From RYN-230 sp963793825 (GTDB taxonomy: Bacteria; Actinomycetota; Actinomycetes; Streptosporangiales; Streptosporangiaceae), in NCBI GenBank assembly GCA_963793825.1, contig CAWCBE010000016.1, positions 124,001-188,000 on the forward strand: a DNA stretch of 64,000 nt. Reading direction: 5' to 3'. The position numbers and the translations under genes are program-made. The stretch's first letter is position 1. Every line of letters starts with the position of its first letter. Of this stretch, positions 47,424-55,342 are shown in pieces. Below the pieces are notes generated by a model. That model had not been told where the DNA came from. It saw nothing but the letters and a program-made list of their open reading frames with translations, and made no database searches.

Positions 47424-49160
47424 GTGACTGACAGCCAGCGGGACCAGCCGGGCACCGGCGACCTGTACCGGGTGATCGCGGAGCGCCGTGACGTGCGCAA
47501 CGGGTTCCTGCCCGACCCCATCCCCGACGACGTGCTGACCCGGGTGCTGTCCGCCGCGCACCAGGCCCCCAGCGTCGGGCTCAGCCAGCCCTGGGACTTC
47601 CTGTTGCTGCGCGACCGGGCGGTCCGGGAGCGGGTGCACGCCCTGGCCCGGCGGCAGCAGGACGCGTACGCCGCTGCGCTGCCCGGGGCGCGGGCCCGGG
47701 CGTTCCGCGACCTCAAGGTCGAGGGCATCCTGGACACCCCGGTCAACGTGGTGGTCACCTGCGACCCGACCCGGGGCGGCCGTCACGTGCTGGGACGGCA
47801 CGCCCAGCCGCAGGTGGCCGCGTACTCCGCGGCGTGCGCGGTGGAGAACCTGTGGCTGGCCGCCCGGGCCGAGGGCCTCGGCGTGGGCTGGGTCAGCTTC
47901 TTCGCCGAACGGGACCTGGCCGCCGCCCTGGACCTGCCCGCCCACCTGGAGGTCATCGCCTACCTGTGCGTGGGTTACGTCGAGGAGTTCCCGGCGGCAC
48001 CGGAACTGGTGCTGTCCGGCTGGGCCCAGCGGCGGCCGCTGGCCTGGGCGGTGCATGACGGCGAGTGGGGCCGCCGCGGCCTGCCCGGGCAGCCGCCGGC
48101 CCGGCTGCTGGCTGACACCGTGGCCGCCGTCCGGCCGCTGGATGAGGACGCCGCCCGCCAGGCCCGGGAGCGGCAGGAGATGCTGACCAAGCCGAGCGGC
48201 TCGCTCGGCGTGCTCGAATCGGTGTCGGTCCAGCTGGCCGGGATCGCCGGCGAGTGCCCGCCGCCGCTGCCCGAGCCGGCCGTGGTCGCCGTGTTCGCGG
48301 GCGATCACGGGGTGCACGCCCAGGGCGTCACCCCATGGCCGCAGGAGGTCACCGCGCAGATGGTGGCCAACTTCCTGGCCTCTGGCGCGGTGGTGAACGC
48401 GATCGCCGCGCAGGCCGGGGCGGAGGTGTGCGTGGTGGACGTCGGGGTGGCCGCGGACCTGCCGGCCGCCCCGGGGCTGCTGCCGCGCAAGGTACGGCCG
48501 GGCACGGCGGACATGACCGCCGGGCCGGCCATGACCCGGGCCGAGGCCGAGCGGGCCGTGGAGACCGGCATCGAGACGGCCCGGGACCTGGCCGCCGCGG
48601 GCAACCGGTGCCTGCTCACCGGGGACATGGGCATCGCCAACACGACCGCGTCGGCCGCGCTGATCGCCGTGTTCACCGGCGCCAGCCCGGCGGAGGTCAC
48701 CGGCCGGGGCACTGGCATCGATGACCCCACGCTGGCGCGCAAGGTCGACGTGGTGCGCCGGGCGCTCGACCGGCATCAGCCTGACCCGGCCGACCCGCTC
48801 GGCGTGCTCGCGGCGGTGGGCGGGCTCGAGCATGCCGCGCTGGCCGGGTTCATCCTGGGCGGCGCGGCGCTGCGGCTGCCGGTGCTGCTGGACGGCGTCA
48901 TCGCCTGCGCGGCCGCGCTGGTGGCCCGGGCCTTCGCCGCGGACGTGACCGGCAGCCTGATCGCCGGGCACCTGTCCACCGAGCCCGGGGCCCGCCGCGC
49001 GCTGGACGCGCTCGGCCTGCGCCCGCTGCTCGACCTGGACCTGCGGCTCGGCGAGGGCTCCGGCGCGGCCCTGGCCCTGCCGGTCGTCGTGGCCGCGGCC
49101 CGCGTGCTGCGGGACGTCGCCACCTTCGACAGCGCCGGAGTGTCCGGGGAGAAGTCATGA
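47424..49160 (+). CDS. BluB-CobT fusion (5,6-dimethylbenzimidazole synthase / phosphoribosyltransferase)
   Basis: 578 residues in two parts. Residues 1-215 are BluB: RRDVRNGF, QAPSVGLSQPWDF, and a C-terminal CVGYVEEFP; BluB destroys reduced FMN to make DMB. Residues about 235-578 are CobT: TKPSGSLG, FAGDHGVHAQGVTPWPQEVT, GDMGIANTTASAAL, TGIDDPT and the catalytic Glu in LGEGSGA; CobT joins DMB to nicotinate mononucleotide. One protein therefore makes and activates the B12 lower ligand. GTG at 47424 after GGAGAAGGAAG. CobU and CobS follow by overlap. Confidence 0.93.
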   Translation: MTDSQRDQPGTGDLYRVIAERRDVRNGFLPDPIPDDVLTRVLSAAHQAPSVGLSQPWDFLLLRDRAVRERVHALARRQQDAYAAALPGARARAFRDLKVEGILDTPVNVVVTCDPTRGGRHVLGRHAQPQVAAYSAACAVENLWLAARAEGLGVGWVSFFAERDLAAALDLPAHLEVIAYLCVGYVEEFPAAPELVLSGWAQRRPLAWAVHDGEWGRRGLPGQPPARLLADTVAAVRPLDEDAARQARERQEMLTKPSGSLGVLESVSVQLAGIAGECPPPLPEPAVVAVFAGDHGVHAQGVTPWPQEVTAQMVANFLASGAVVNAIAAQAGAEVCVVDVGVAADLPAAPGLLPRKVRPGTADMTAGPAMTRAEAERAVETGIETARDLAAAGNRCLLTGDMGIANTTASAALIAVFTGASPAEVTGRGTGIDDPTLARKVDVVRRALDRHQPDPADPLGVLAAVGGLEHAALAGFILGGAALRLPVLLDGVIACAAALVARAFAADVTGSLIAGHLSTEPGARRALDALGLRPLLDLDLRLGEGSGAALALPVVVAAARVLRDVATFDSAGVSGEKS

Positions 49161-49798
49161 GCAGCAGGCCAGTACAGGGAGAACCGCGCCGGGCCCCGGC
49201 CCGCGGCGAGGGAACGAGCGGGCTGCTGCTGCGGCGGCGCAGCCGGCCGGAGCGCGTCCTGGTCCTCGGCGGGGCCCGGTCCGGCAAGTCGGTGACCGCG
49301 GAGCGGATGCTGGCCGACGCCGAGCGGGTGGACTACGTGGCCACCGGCGCGAAGGCGAACTCCGCCGACCCGGACTGGGCGGCCAAGGTCCGGGCGCACC
49401 AGCAGCGCCGCCCCAAGCGGTGGATCACCGTCGAGACGCTGGACCTGGAGTCGGTGCTGACCGGGCGGGACCTGACCCCGACCGAGCTGGCCACCCCGGT
49501 GCTGATCGAGTGCCTGTCCACCTGGCTGGCCCGGGTCATGGAGCAGTCCGGGCTGTGGGACGGCCGGCCGGGGGCCGACGAGGAGGTGGCCCGGGCCATG
49601 GACCGGCTGGTTGAGGCCTGGCGGGCCACCAGCCGCCCGGTTATCGCGGTCAGCAACGAGGTCGGCTCCGGGGTGGTGCCGGGCACCGTGTCCGGGATCC
49701 GGTTCCGTGACGAGCTGGGCGGCCTGAACGCGCGGATCGCCGCCGAGTCGCAGCAGGTCTGGCTGGTAGTCGCCGGGATCCCGCAGCGGCTGCGGTGA
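49157..49798 (+). CDS. cobU: Adenosylcobinamide kinase / guanylyltransferase
   Basis: 213 residues. The P-loop is GGARSGKS at 38-45, with VDYVATGAKAN, the guanylylated His in VRAHQQRRPKRW, VLIECLSTWLA and SNEVGSGVVP as family motifs. It phosphorylates adenosylcobinamide and adds GMP. A 30-residue Arg-rich N-terminal extension is unusual. The ATG overlaps the BluB-CobT stop (ATGA). Confidence 0.92.
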   Translation: MSSRPVQGEPRRAPARGEGTSGLLLRRRSRPERVLVLGGARSGKSVTAERMLADAERVDYVATGAKANSADPDWAAKVRAHQQRRPKRWITVETLDLESVLTGRDLTPTELATPVLIECLSTWLARVMEQSGLWDGRPGADEEVARAMDRLVEAWRATSRPVIAVSNEVGSGVVPGTVSGIRFRDELGGLNARIAAESQQVWLVVAGIPQRLR

Positions 49799-49868
49799 CT
49801 GGGCGCCCGGCGGGCGGCGGCCCGGCCCCGGCCGCGGCAGCCAGCCGTGGCGGTCCCGGGAACCAGCC

Positions 49869-50657
49869 GTGACCGGGCCGCGAGCCCCGGGGTCGTGGCG
49901 GGTGGCGCTGAGCCTGTTCACCGTGCTGCCCTCGGGTGCGGGCGGCGATCTCGGCGAGGGAGCGGCGGCCCGGGCGGCCTACTGGCTGCCCGCCGTGGGG
50001 CTGCTGCTGGGGGTGATGGCGGCCGGGGCGATGGTTCTCGTTGAGGCGGGTGGGGCTGATTCGGCGCGGCAGTTGCTCGGCGGGGCAGTCGCCGTCGCCC
50101 TGCTGGGGCTGCTGACCGGAGGCCTGCACCTGGACGGGCTGGCGGACACCGCGGACGGGCTGGGCAGCCGCCGGCCGGCGGCCGAGGCGCTGGCCATCAT
50201 GCGCCGCAGCGACGTGGGGCCGCTAGGCGTGGCCGCGCTGGTCCTGGTGATCCTGGTGCAGGCGGCCGCGGTGGCCGCGCTGCCGCGCGGGCTGCCCGGG
50301 GCGGCCGGGCTGGTCCTGGCCGCGGTCAGCGGCCGGGTGGCCATGCTGCTCGCCACCGGCACGCCCGCCGCCCGGCCGGGCGGATTCGGCGCGCTGGTGG
50401 CCGGGCGGACCTGGGTGGCCGGCCGGGTGCTGGCCGCCTGCCTGCTGCTGGCCGCGGCGGCCGCGGGCGGGCTGCTGCTGGGCGGCGGGCCGGCCGCGCT
50501 GCGTGGCCTGGCCGCCGCGCTGGCCGGGCTGGCCGCCGGAGCGGGGCTGCGGCGGACCGCGCGGCGGCGGCTGGGCGGGATGACCGGGGACGTGTTCGGC
50601 GCGGTCAACGAGCTGGCCACGGCCACGGTGCTGGTGGTCCTCGTGCTCGCCCGCTGA
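49869..50657 (+). CDS. cobS: Adenosylcobinamide-GDP ribazoletransferase
   Basis: 262 residues, five or six membrane helices. The signature LLTGGLHLDGLADTADGLGS carries the Asp residues that bind Mg and the substrate, and GDVFGAVNELATATVL ends the protein. It joins alpha-ribazole to AdoCbi-GDP at the membrane, the last step of cobalamin assembly. GTG at 49869 with 70 bases after cobU. With BluB-CobT and CobU this completes nucleotide-loop assembly. Confidence 0.92.
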   Translation: MTGPRAPGSWRVALSLFTVLPSGAGGDLGEGAAARAAYWLPAVGLLLGVMAAGAMVLVEAGGADSARQLLGGAVAVALLGLLTGGLHLDGLADTADGLGSRRPAAEALAIMRRSDVGPLGVAALVLVILVQAAAVAALPRGLPGAAGLVLAAVSGRVAMLLATGTPAARPGGFGALVAGRTWVAGRVLAACLLLAAAAAGGLLLGGGPAALRGLAAALAGLAAGAGLRRTARRRLGGMTGDVFGAVNELATATVLVVLVLAR

Positions 50658-50700
50658 GGCCGCCGGGGCGATCGTGTTAATCAGGCATCCGCCGGCGGCC
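50658..50700 (+). terminator. Hairpin after cobS
   Basis: GGCCGCCGG at 50658-50666 is fully complementary to CCGGCGGCC at 50692-50700, with a 25-base loop. It begins directly after the stop codon. Confidence 0.6.
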
Positions 50701-51050
50701 TGGCAAGAATTGTTTACCGCATTTCTTGTTTTTCATGGCTTCCGGGTCAGCCAGATCTACGCCGCTGTTGGCGTGACGGTTGCCTGACTATTCTTTCCCC
50801 GGGCCGAGGGCTCCGGGGACCATCTGCGCCACCTTATGTAGCACGGGGCTTTTCCGGTCATGATTGAGCAGGAAATGGGGCTGGCCGTGCGGGGTGGCGG
50901 TGACCAGCTCCGGCCAGCGCGCAGGTGCCGGCCGCGATGCGGGCGGCGTTCAGCTGGCCGGCGGCAGTGGCCTCAACTCAGCGTCCCGGAACCACGCGCT
51001 GACCGTCAGCGCGCCGCCCAGGCCGGTGGCCGGCACCTGCACCGCCACGA
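50701..51050. other. Gene-free gap between cobS and the DUF916-like gene
   Basis: 350 bases between convergent genes. Its first half (50700-50870) is notably A/T-rich for this genome, with AATTGTTTACCGCATTTC and CTTGTTTTTCATGG tracts, which can serve as terminator tails. ORFs here are short and unconvincing. Confidence 0.5.
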
Positions 51051-52079
51051 TCACGCCCCCGGCGTCCTGACCGCCTCGCGGGGCCGCCCGGTGCGCCGGC
51101 GCAGGAACATGGCCGTGACCAGCAGGACGGCCAGCAGGACGCCGGCCAAGGCGGCGCCCCACACCACCCGGGGCCACCCGGCCCGCTGGCCGGTGCCTGG
51201 CGCGGGGAACGAGATGGTCACGGAGGCGGTGCGCCTGGTGAACCCGCTGACCAGGCTGATGCTGGCGTGCCAGGGCCCGGCGGGGAGGCGGCGGCCCGGG
51301 ACGAAGGTCACCGGGTAGGACTGGCCCGGCGCCAGCGTGACGACCCGATGGACGGGGTACGGGCCCGCGCTGGTGCCGCCGGGTCCGCCGGTCAGCCGGG
51401 CCGTGCCGTCCAGGTCGACGGCGCGGCCCCCGGTGTTGTGCACCTGGGCGGTGAGGGCCAGGGCTCCCTGCCGGGTGCGGTGCCCGGTGATGCCGGAAAT
51501 GGTGAAGCTGGTGGGGGGCACTCCGCCCCGGCCGACCGCCAGGTAGACCCGGACCCCGACCCGGGACACCACGTTGAGCGCGACGCCGCCGGCCGTGCGG
51601 TCCCGCGCTTCCTGCTGGACCCAGATCACGCCGTAGTGCTCACCGCGGGTCGGCGCCCGGGGCACCCGGATCGTGATCATGTCCAGCGCGGTCGTGTGCG
51701 GGGCCAGTGTGAGCTCCGGGTGCCCCACCCTGATCCAGCTGGTCAGCTCGCTGCGGGCGGCCCCGTTGTCGCCGACGAAGAAACCGTGGCTAATCTGCGC
51801 CGCGTCCGGGTACACGGTGAAGCGGGCCGGGTGCGACTCCTCGTTCAGGACCATGATCCTGCGGTGGATGATCGCGCCCGCCGGCAGGTAGTCGACGATG
51901 TAGCGGTAGGCGCGCGGGTTGTGCTCCTCGGCCACCGGGACGTCGGCCAGCCGGACGCCGAAACGCTGCGCGGCGGGTGATGGCGGCGGCGTGGCCCCGG
52001 CGGCCGCGCCCGCGGCCGGGAGGAGCGTCCCGGCCGCGAGCGCCAGCCCCAGCACACCGGGCAGGCGGCGCATTCGCAT
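51051..52079 (-). CDS. DUF916-like secreted membrane-anchored protein (WxL-interacting type)
   Basis: 342 residues. A signal peptide (MRMRRLPGVLGLALAAGTLL) precedes an Ala/Pro linker and two beta-sandwich segments: FGVRLADVPVAEEHNPRAYRYIVDYLPAG, then MVLNEESHPARFTVYPDAA and a second with LTAQVHNTGGRAVDL. A C-terminal membrane helix (VWGAALAGVLLAVLLVTAMFL) ends in an Arg-rich tail. The order and first strand (YIVDYLPAGAIIHRRIMVLN) match DUF916 proteins, which in Firmicutes form complexes with WxL proteins at the cell wall. Its neighbour upstream on the same strand is WxL-like. Confidence 0.78.
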   Translation of the reverse strand: MRMRRLPGVLGLALAAGTLLPAAGAAAGATPPPSPAAQRFGVRLADVPVAEEHNPRAYRYIVDYLPAGAIIHRRIMVLNEESHPARFTVYPDAAQISHGFFVGDNGAARSELTSWIRVGHPELTLAPHTTALDMITIRVPRAPTRGEHYGVIWVQQEARDRTAGGVALNVVSRVGVRVYLAVGRGGVPPTSFTISGITGHRTRQGALALTAQVHNTGGRAVDLDGTARLTGGPGGTSAGPYPVHRVVTLAPGQSYPVTFVPGRRLPAGPWHASISLVSGFTRRTASVTISFPAPGTGQRAGWPRVVWGAALAGVLLAVLLVTAMFLRRRTGRPREAVRTPGA

Positions 52080-52083
52080 CGCG

Positions 52084-52679
52084 CTAGCTGACTGATTCGG
52101 TGATGGTGCCGGTGTAAGGACCGATCACCGCGGTGGCGGGGACGGTCACCACGATGGCCGGATTCCAGGAGGCGGTGTTGATCCGCTCCCGCTTCCCGCC
52201 ACGACGCCCTGCGGGCTGCCCGACAGGGGTAGCCCTTGCGTCGTGATCGCGATCGTGCCGGTCGTCGCGACCGCGCCCGGGTCGTAGTACAGGTCGGCCG
52301 CCGGGATGGTTTCCGTGCTGCTCGCGCCGCCGGTGGTGAAGTTGGTCGAGGACGCGGTGGCGGTCCAGCTGACCGAGGCCGCGCCGCGGCCGTCGGTCAC
52401 CGACACGTTTCCCAGCTTGCCGGAGATGGTGCTGCCCGGGGCGCCCGAGCCGATCTTCGCGATGGCCGGCGCGCTCATGGTGAGCGCGCCGCTGATGACC
52501 GCGAACGTGACCGTGGTGCCCGGGTCGCTGCTGCCCTTCCCGGCTGGGGTGGGTACGCCGGGCCGGGCCGCCGGGCTGGCGGTGGCGGACCCGTGTGTCG
52601 CAGCAGACGCCGCGGCCGGGGCCAGCACCGTCCCGAGGAGCGCCGCGGCGCCCAGCGCGGCGCCGAATGATTTTCGCAT
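52084..52679 (-). pseudogene. WxL-like secreted surface protein, frameshifted
   Basis: From the ATG at 52679 (AGGGGGA upstream) there is a signal peptide (SFGAALGAAALLGTVLAPAAASA) and a beta-rich body with TTVTFAVISGALTMSAPA and IAITTQGLPLSGSPQ. At about 52186-52200 the frame ends prematurely in Gly/Ser/Pro-rich codons, while another frame continues with NTASWNPAIVVTVPATAVIGPYTGTITESV to TAG at 52084. Adding one base restores one protein of about 198 residues. The tail resembles the VPxxTxxGxYxATIT end of WxL domains, with the WxL tripeptide itself replaced (ESV). Either a true frameshift or a sequencing error. Confidence 0.68.
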
Positions 52680-52759
52680 GAATCCCCCTGATAGCTTCCG
52701 GAATGAATTTGGGCATAAGTGCACTGAGCGGCTTTCCCGCCCATTCCCCGGGGCCTCCG

Positions 52760-52800
52760 CATAGGTCAGTTACTAACGTACAGGTCAGGGTAACTGGCCA
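52760..52800 (-). promoter_or_regulatory. Dyad and direct repeats upstream of the WxL-like gene
   Basis: CAGTTAC (52767-52773) and GTAACTG (52790-52796) form an inverted repeat. AGGTCAG also occurs twice (52763 and 52782), 19 bases apart. The region 52740-52860 is A/T-rich and is the likely promoter region of this gene on the minus strand. Confidence 0.45.
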
Positions 52801-52873
52801 GAGAATTAGTCAGTCAAAGTCGCGCTGAAGATTCACCATGGGAATGTATAACGATCATTTGACCAGACGTCCG

Positions 52874-52991
52874 GCCGGTGGGCGGTGGTGGAGATCGACG
52901 GCCGGCTGGCGGAACGGCTCACCACCGCCGGGTTCGCCGGCCGGAGGTGGCGGTGACCGGCGACCGGTTCCGGTTCCGGTTCCGGTTCCGC
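52874..52991 (+). repeat. Possible coding remnant and hexamer repeat
   Basis: Bases 52875-52961 on the plus strand read as a short frame with coding-like composition (RWAVVEIDGRLAERLTTAGF) that stops soon; it may be the tail of a lost gene. Right after it, CGGTTC is repeated four times at 52965-52988. No start codon or homologue could be assigned. Confidence 0.35.
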
Positions 52992-53022
52992 GCCGTGGTC
53001 GCCGGCTGACCGGGCCCGGGGC

Positions 53023-53736
53023 TCAGCGGGCCAGCAGGGCGATGGCCGCGAACTGGCAGGTGGCGCCGGCGCAGACGAAGGCGTGGAAGACCTCGTGGTA
53101 GCCGAACACTGACGGCACCGGGTCCGGCCGCCGCCAGTGGTAACACAGTGCGCCGGTGGTGTAGAGCAGACCGCCCCCGAGCATGAGCGCGCCGGGGACC
53201 GGGCCGCCGTGCAGCCACACCGCGGGCAGCGCCAGCGCCGCCACCCAGCCCAGGGCCAGGAACGTGCCGCCGACCAGCCGTTCCGGTGCGTTCATCCAGG
53301 TCATGTGGATCCCGGCCGCGGTCAGCGTGAGGGTCCACAGCACGATCAGCCCGGCTAGGCCGGCCGTGCCCCGCACGGCCAGCACGAAGACGGGGGTGGC
53401 AGTCCCGGCGATGAGGAAGAAGATCATCGCGTGGTCGAGCCGCTGGAGGCGGGCTCGCCAAGTCTCGTCCCACCGGCCGCAGTGGTAGAGCGCGCTCGCG
53501 CCGAACAGGGCGCTGACACTGGCCGCGTACACGGCGAGGGTGCTGATCCGGGCCGGGCCGGGTGTGCTGGCCAGCAGCAGCCCGCTGGCCAGCAGGGAGG
53601 CCGCGAACCAGAGCAGGTGCAGCCAGCCGCGCATCACCGGCTTGGCGTAGTGCACCCGCCGCCGGTGGTCGTAGAACAAGCCCGGGGCCGGGATGCCGGC
53701 TGCTGATCGTCCTGCCCCGCGGTCCGCGACGGTCAC
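53023..53736 (-). CDS. Hemolysin III / PAQR-family membrane protein
   Basis: 237 residues from GTG 53736, preceded by GGGAGG. Seven membrane helices. The metal-site motifs of the HlyIII family are visible: SALYHCGRWD, LDHAMIFFLIAGTATPV, and the C-terminal GYHEVFHAFVCAGA. Members are possible zinc-dependent hydrolases related to adiponectin receptors; a haemolytic role is not implied. No partner gene is apparent. Confidence 0.9.
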   Translation of the reverse strand: MTVADRGAGRSAAGIPAPGLFYDHRRRVHYAKPVMRGWLHLLWFAASLLASGLLLASTPGPARISTLAVYAASVSALFGASALYHCGRWDETWRARLQRLDHAMIFFLIAGTATPVFVLAVRGTAGLAGLIVLWTLTLTAAGIHMTWMNAPERLVGGTFLALGWVAALALPAVWLHGGPVPGALMLGGGLLYTTGALCYHWRRPDPVPSVFGYHEVFHAFVCAGATCQFAAIALLAR

Positions 53737-53899
53737 TGGCGGCCTCCCCCTCCCGCCGGGCCGTTGCGGTGGCCCAGCCGCCTGGCCACCCTGCCCGGGC
53801 CCGGCGCGCGGTGCGGTGGCCACTGCGCGGTGACTCCGCTGTGCCTCCAGTGTCACTGACGTTGTGCGTGTTTTGTTACCGGAAGAGAAACTTTCTTGC

Positions 53900-54610
53900 T
53901 CAGCCGGCGGGCTGACCGGATGGCTGGGTTCCGGTCCCGCCCAGGCTGCCGGCGTAGAAGTGCCGCGCGGTATCGAGGAGCTCAGCCAGCGGCGGCCACC
54001 ACGGCCCGTGCGGCAGCGCCCGCAGGGCCTGCAGCACCCGGGCCGTCCCCGCGTCCCCGCCGCCCGCGATGACCGCCTCGACCCGGCGCGGGCGGACCGA
54101 GTGAAGCGGTCCCAGGTACAGGTCGGGGCGGGCGGCGGGCGGCGTCGTGGCCGGCGCGGGGGCTGAGGCAGGCGCGGCTGAGCCCCGCAGGACAGAGACG
54201 TGCCGGGCGGAGGCGGCCGGGGCCGGGACGGCCGGCACCGGGGTGGGCGGGGCGATGACCAGGTAATAGTCAGGCAACTCGTACTGCCGGGCCCGCCAGG
54301 CGGTCAGGGCGTCGGCCGCCTGCGCCTCGAACGCCGCGGCCGCGCCCGGCCCGGCGGACAGGTCCCACATGGCCCGCCACCGGTCCGCCACGCCGGCCAG
54401 CGGATCGGCCGTGACCAGCACGTAGGTGGCAGCCCGGCGTCCCGCCTCGGCCAGCGCCCGCGCAGCGGCGGGCAGCCGGTCCTCGTCCGCAGCCGCAGGG
54501 CGGACCACGGCGATGTTCGGAGACCGGGCCAGGCCGGCCAGGAGCGGCTCACTGACCTCGCCCACCAGGACGACCACTGTCGAGGACTCGCGGCGCACCG
54601 GCCCGATCAT
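53900..54610 (-). CDS. Unknown soluble protein
   Basis: 236 residues. I do not recognise the family. N-terminal TVVVLVGEVSEPLLAGL and a second strand/helix block (TYVLVTADPLAGVADRWRAMWDL) look like an alpha/beta fold. A Pro/Ala linker (about 135-165) precedes a C-terminal part with PDLYLGPLHSVRPRRVEAVI and an ending rich in Gly. No signal peptide or membrane helix. Codon use is like its neighbours. Start ATG 54610, no clear binding site. Confidence 0.6.
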   Translation of the reverse strand: MIGPVRRESSTVVVLVGEVSEPLLAGLARSPNIAVVRPAAADEDRLPAAARALAEAGRRAATYVLVTADPLAGVADRWRAMWDLSAGPGAAAAFEAQAADALTAWRARQYELPDYYLVIAPPTPVPAVPAPAASARHVSVLRGSAAPASAPAPATTPPAARPDLYLGPLHSVRPRRVEAVIAGGGDAGTARVLQALRALPHGPWWPPLAELLDTARHFYAGSLGGTGTQPSGQPAG

Positions 54611-54692
54611 AGGCGGCGCTGGGGCGGCCCGGGGGCGGGCGGCCGGCGGCGGATGGCGTGGGCAAGGTGAGGGGCCCGGCGCCGGCGCAGCG

Positions 54693-54768
54693 CGCCGGGT
54701 CAGGGCCTGCGCCGGGTCAGGGCCCGCGCCGGGTCAGGGCCCGCGACGGGTCAGGGCCCGCGACGGCG
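54693..54768. repeat. 17-base tandem repeat
   Basis: About four copies of CGCCGGGTCAGGGCCCG with small changes lie in the gap between two genes (54611-54797). The period is not a multiple of three, so it is not coding. It lies after the stop of the Cys-rich gene and before the start of the unknown gene, both on the minus strand. Confidence 0.75.
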
Positions 54769-54797
54769 TGGCGCGCCGGGTGGGGGCCGCGCCGCTG

Positions 54798-55133
54798 CTA
54801 GCGTGTGGCCGTGCCGGTGCCCGGGCCCGCCACCCGCTGGGGCAGCCCGTTCGGTGTGTGCCAGGAGGACACCGCCTGGGAGACCGTCGCGCCCGGCGCC
54901 TGCGCCGCCGTGGAACCGCCCGCGGCGTGGCGGACGGCGACCGAGCCGGCCGAGTGGCTCGTCCACCGCTCCGTGCAGCTCCGCGAGTCCTGGCAATACC
55001 ACCGGACATCGGGGCAGGCGCTGCCGCCGTCGGGCATCATCCGGTCGGTGGGCAGGCGGATACCGCACATCCAGCACGACTCGATGGTGCCGTGCGCTGC
55101 GGGTACGGCGACCAGGTGATCTTGATAAGCCAT
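54798..55133 (-). CDS. Small Cys-rich protein, unknown
   Basis: 111 residues from ATG 55133, preceded by GGAGGTGA. Cys residues at 20, 23, 40, 47 and 53 (CWMCGIRLPTDRM, ACPDVRWYC, SCTERWTSH) suggest a zinc-binding or redox fold. The remainder is Ala/Gly/Pro-rich and probably disordered. Family unknown to me. The strong binding site and the placement of the Cys cluster near the start argue that it is a real gene. Confidence 0.6.
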   Translation of the reverse strand: MAYQDHLVAVPAAHGTIESCWMCGIRLPTDRMMPDGGSACPDVRWYCQDSRSCTERWTSHSAGSVAVRHAAGGSTAAQAPGATVSQAVSSWHTPNGLPQRVAGPGTGTATR

Positions 55134-55342
55134 GATCAGCTCACCTCCGGGACTAATCGGGCCGAGACCCCGGAAGGCCCCCCAGGACAGCCGGGAGCCA
55201 GTCCGCATCACCTGCTGGCTCAACAGTCATCCAACGCAGTGTGGCACGGCCGGGTCAGGAGTGCACGAATTTGTCGCCAAACGACCTACCAGCTCAGCGG
55301 CGATACCCCGCCCCGGGGCGGCCGGACGGGCGGCGGTCACGG

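Noticed and set aside
47197..47427. 76-codon plus-strand frame before the cobalamin operon
   Set aside because: Low-complexity, no ribosome binding site, and it overlaps the well-supported start of BluB-CobT.
50860..51318. Plus-strand frame between cobS and the DUF916-like gene
   Set aside because: It runs antisense into the DUF916-like gene and shows no domain or signal.
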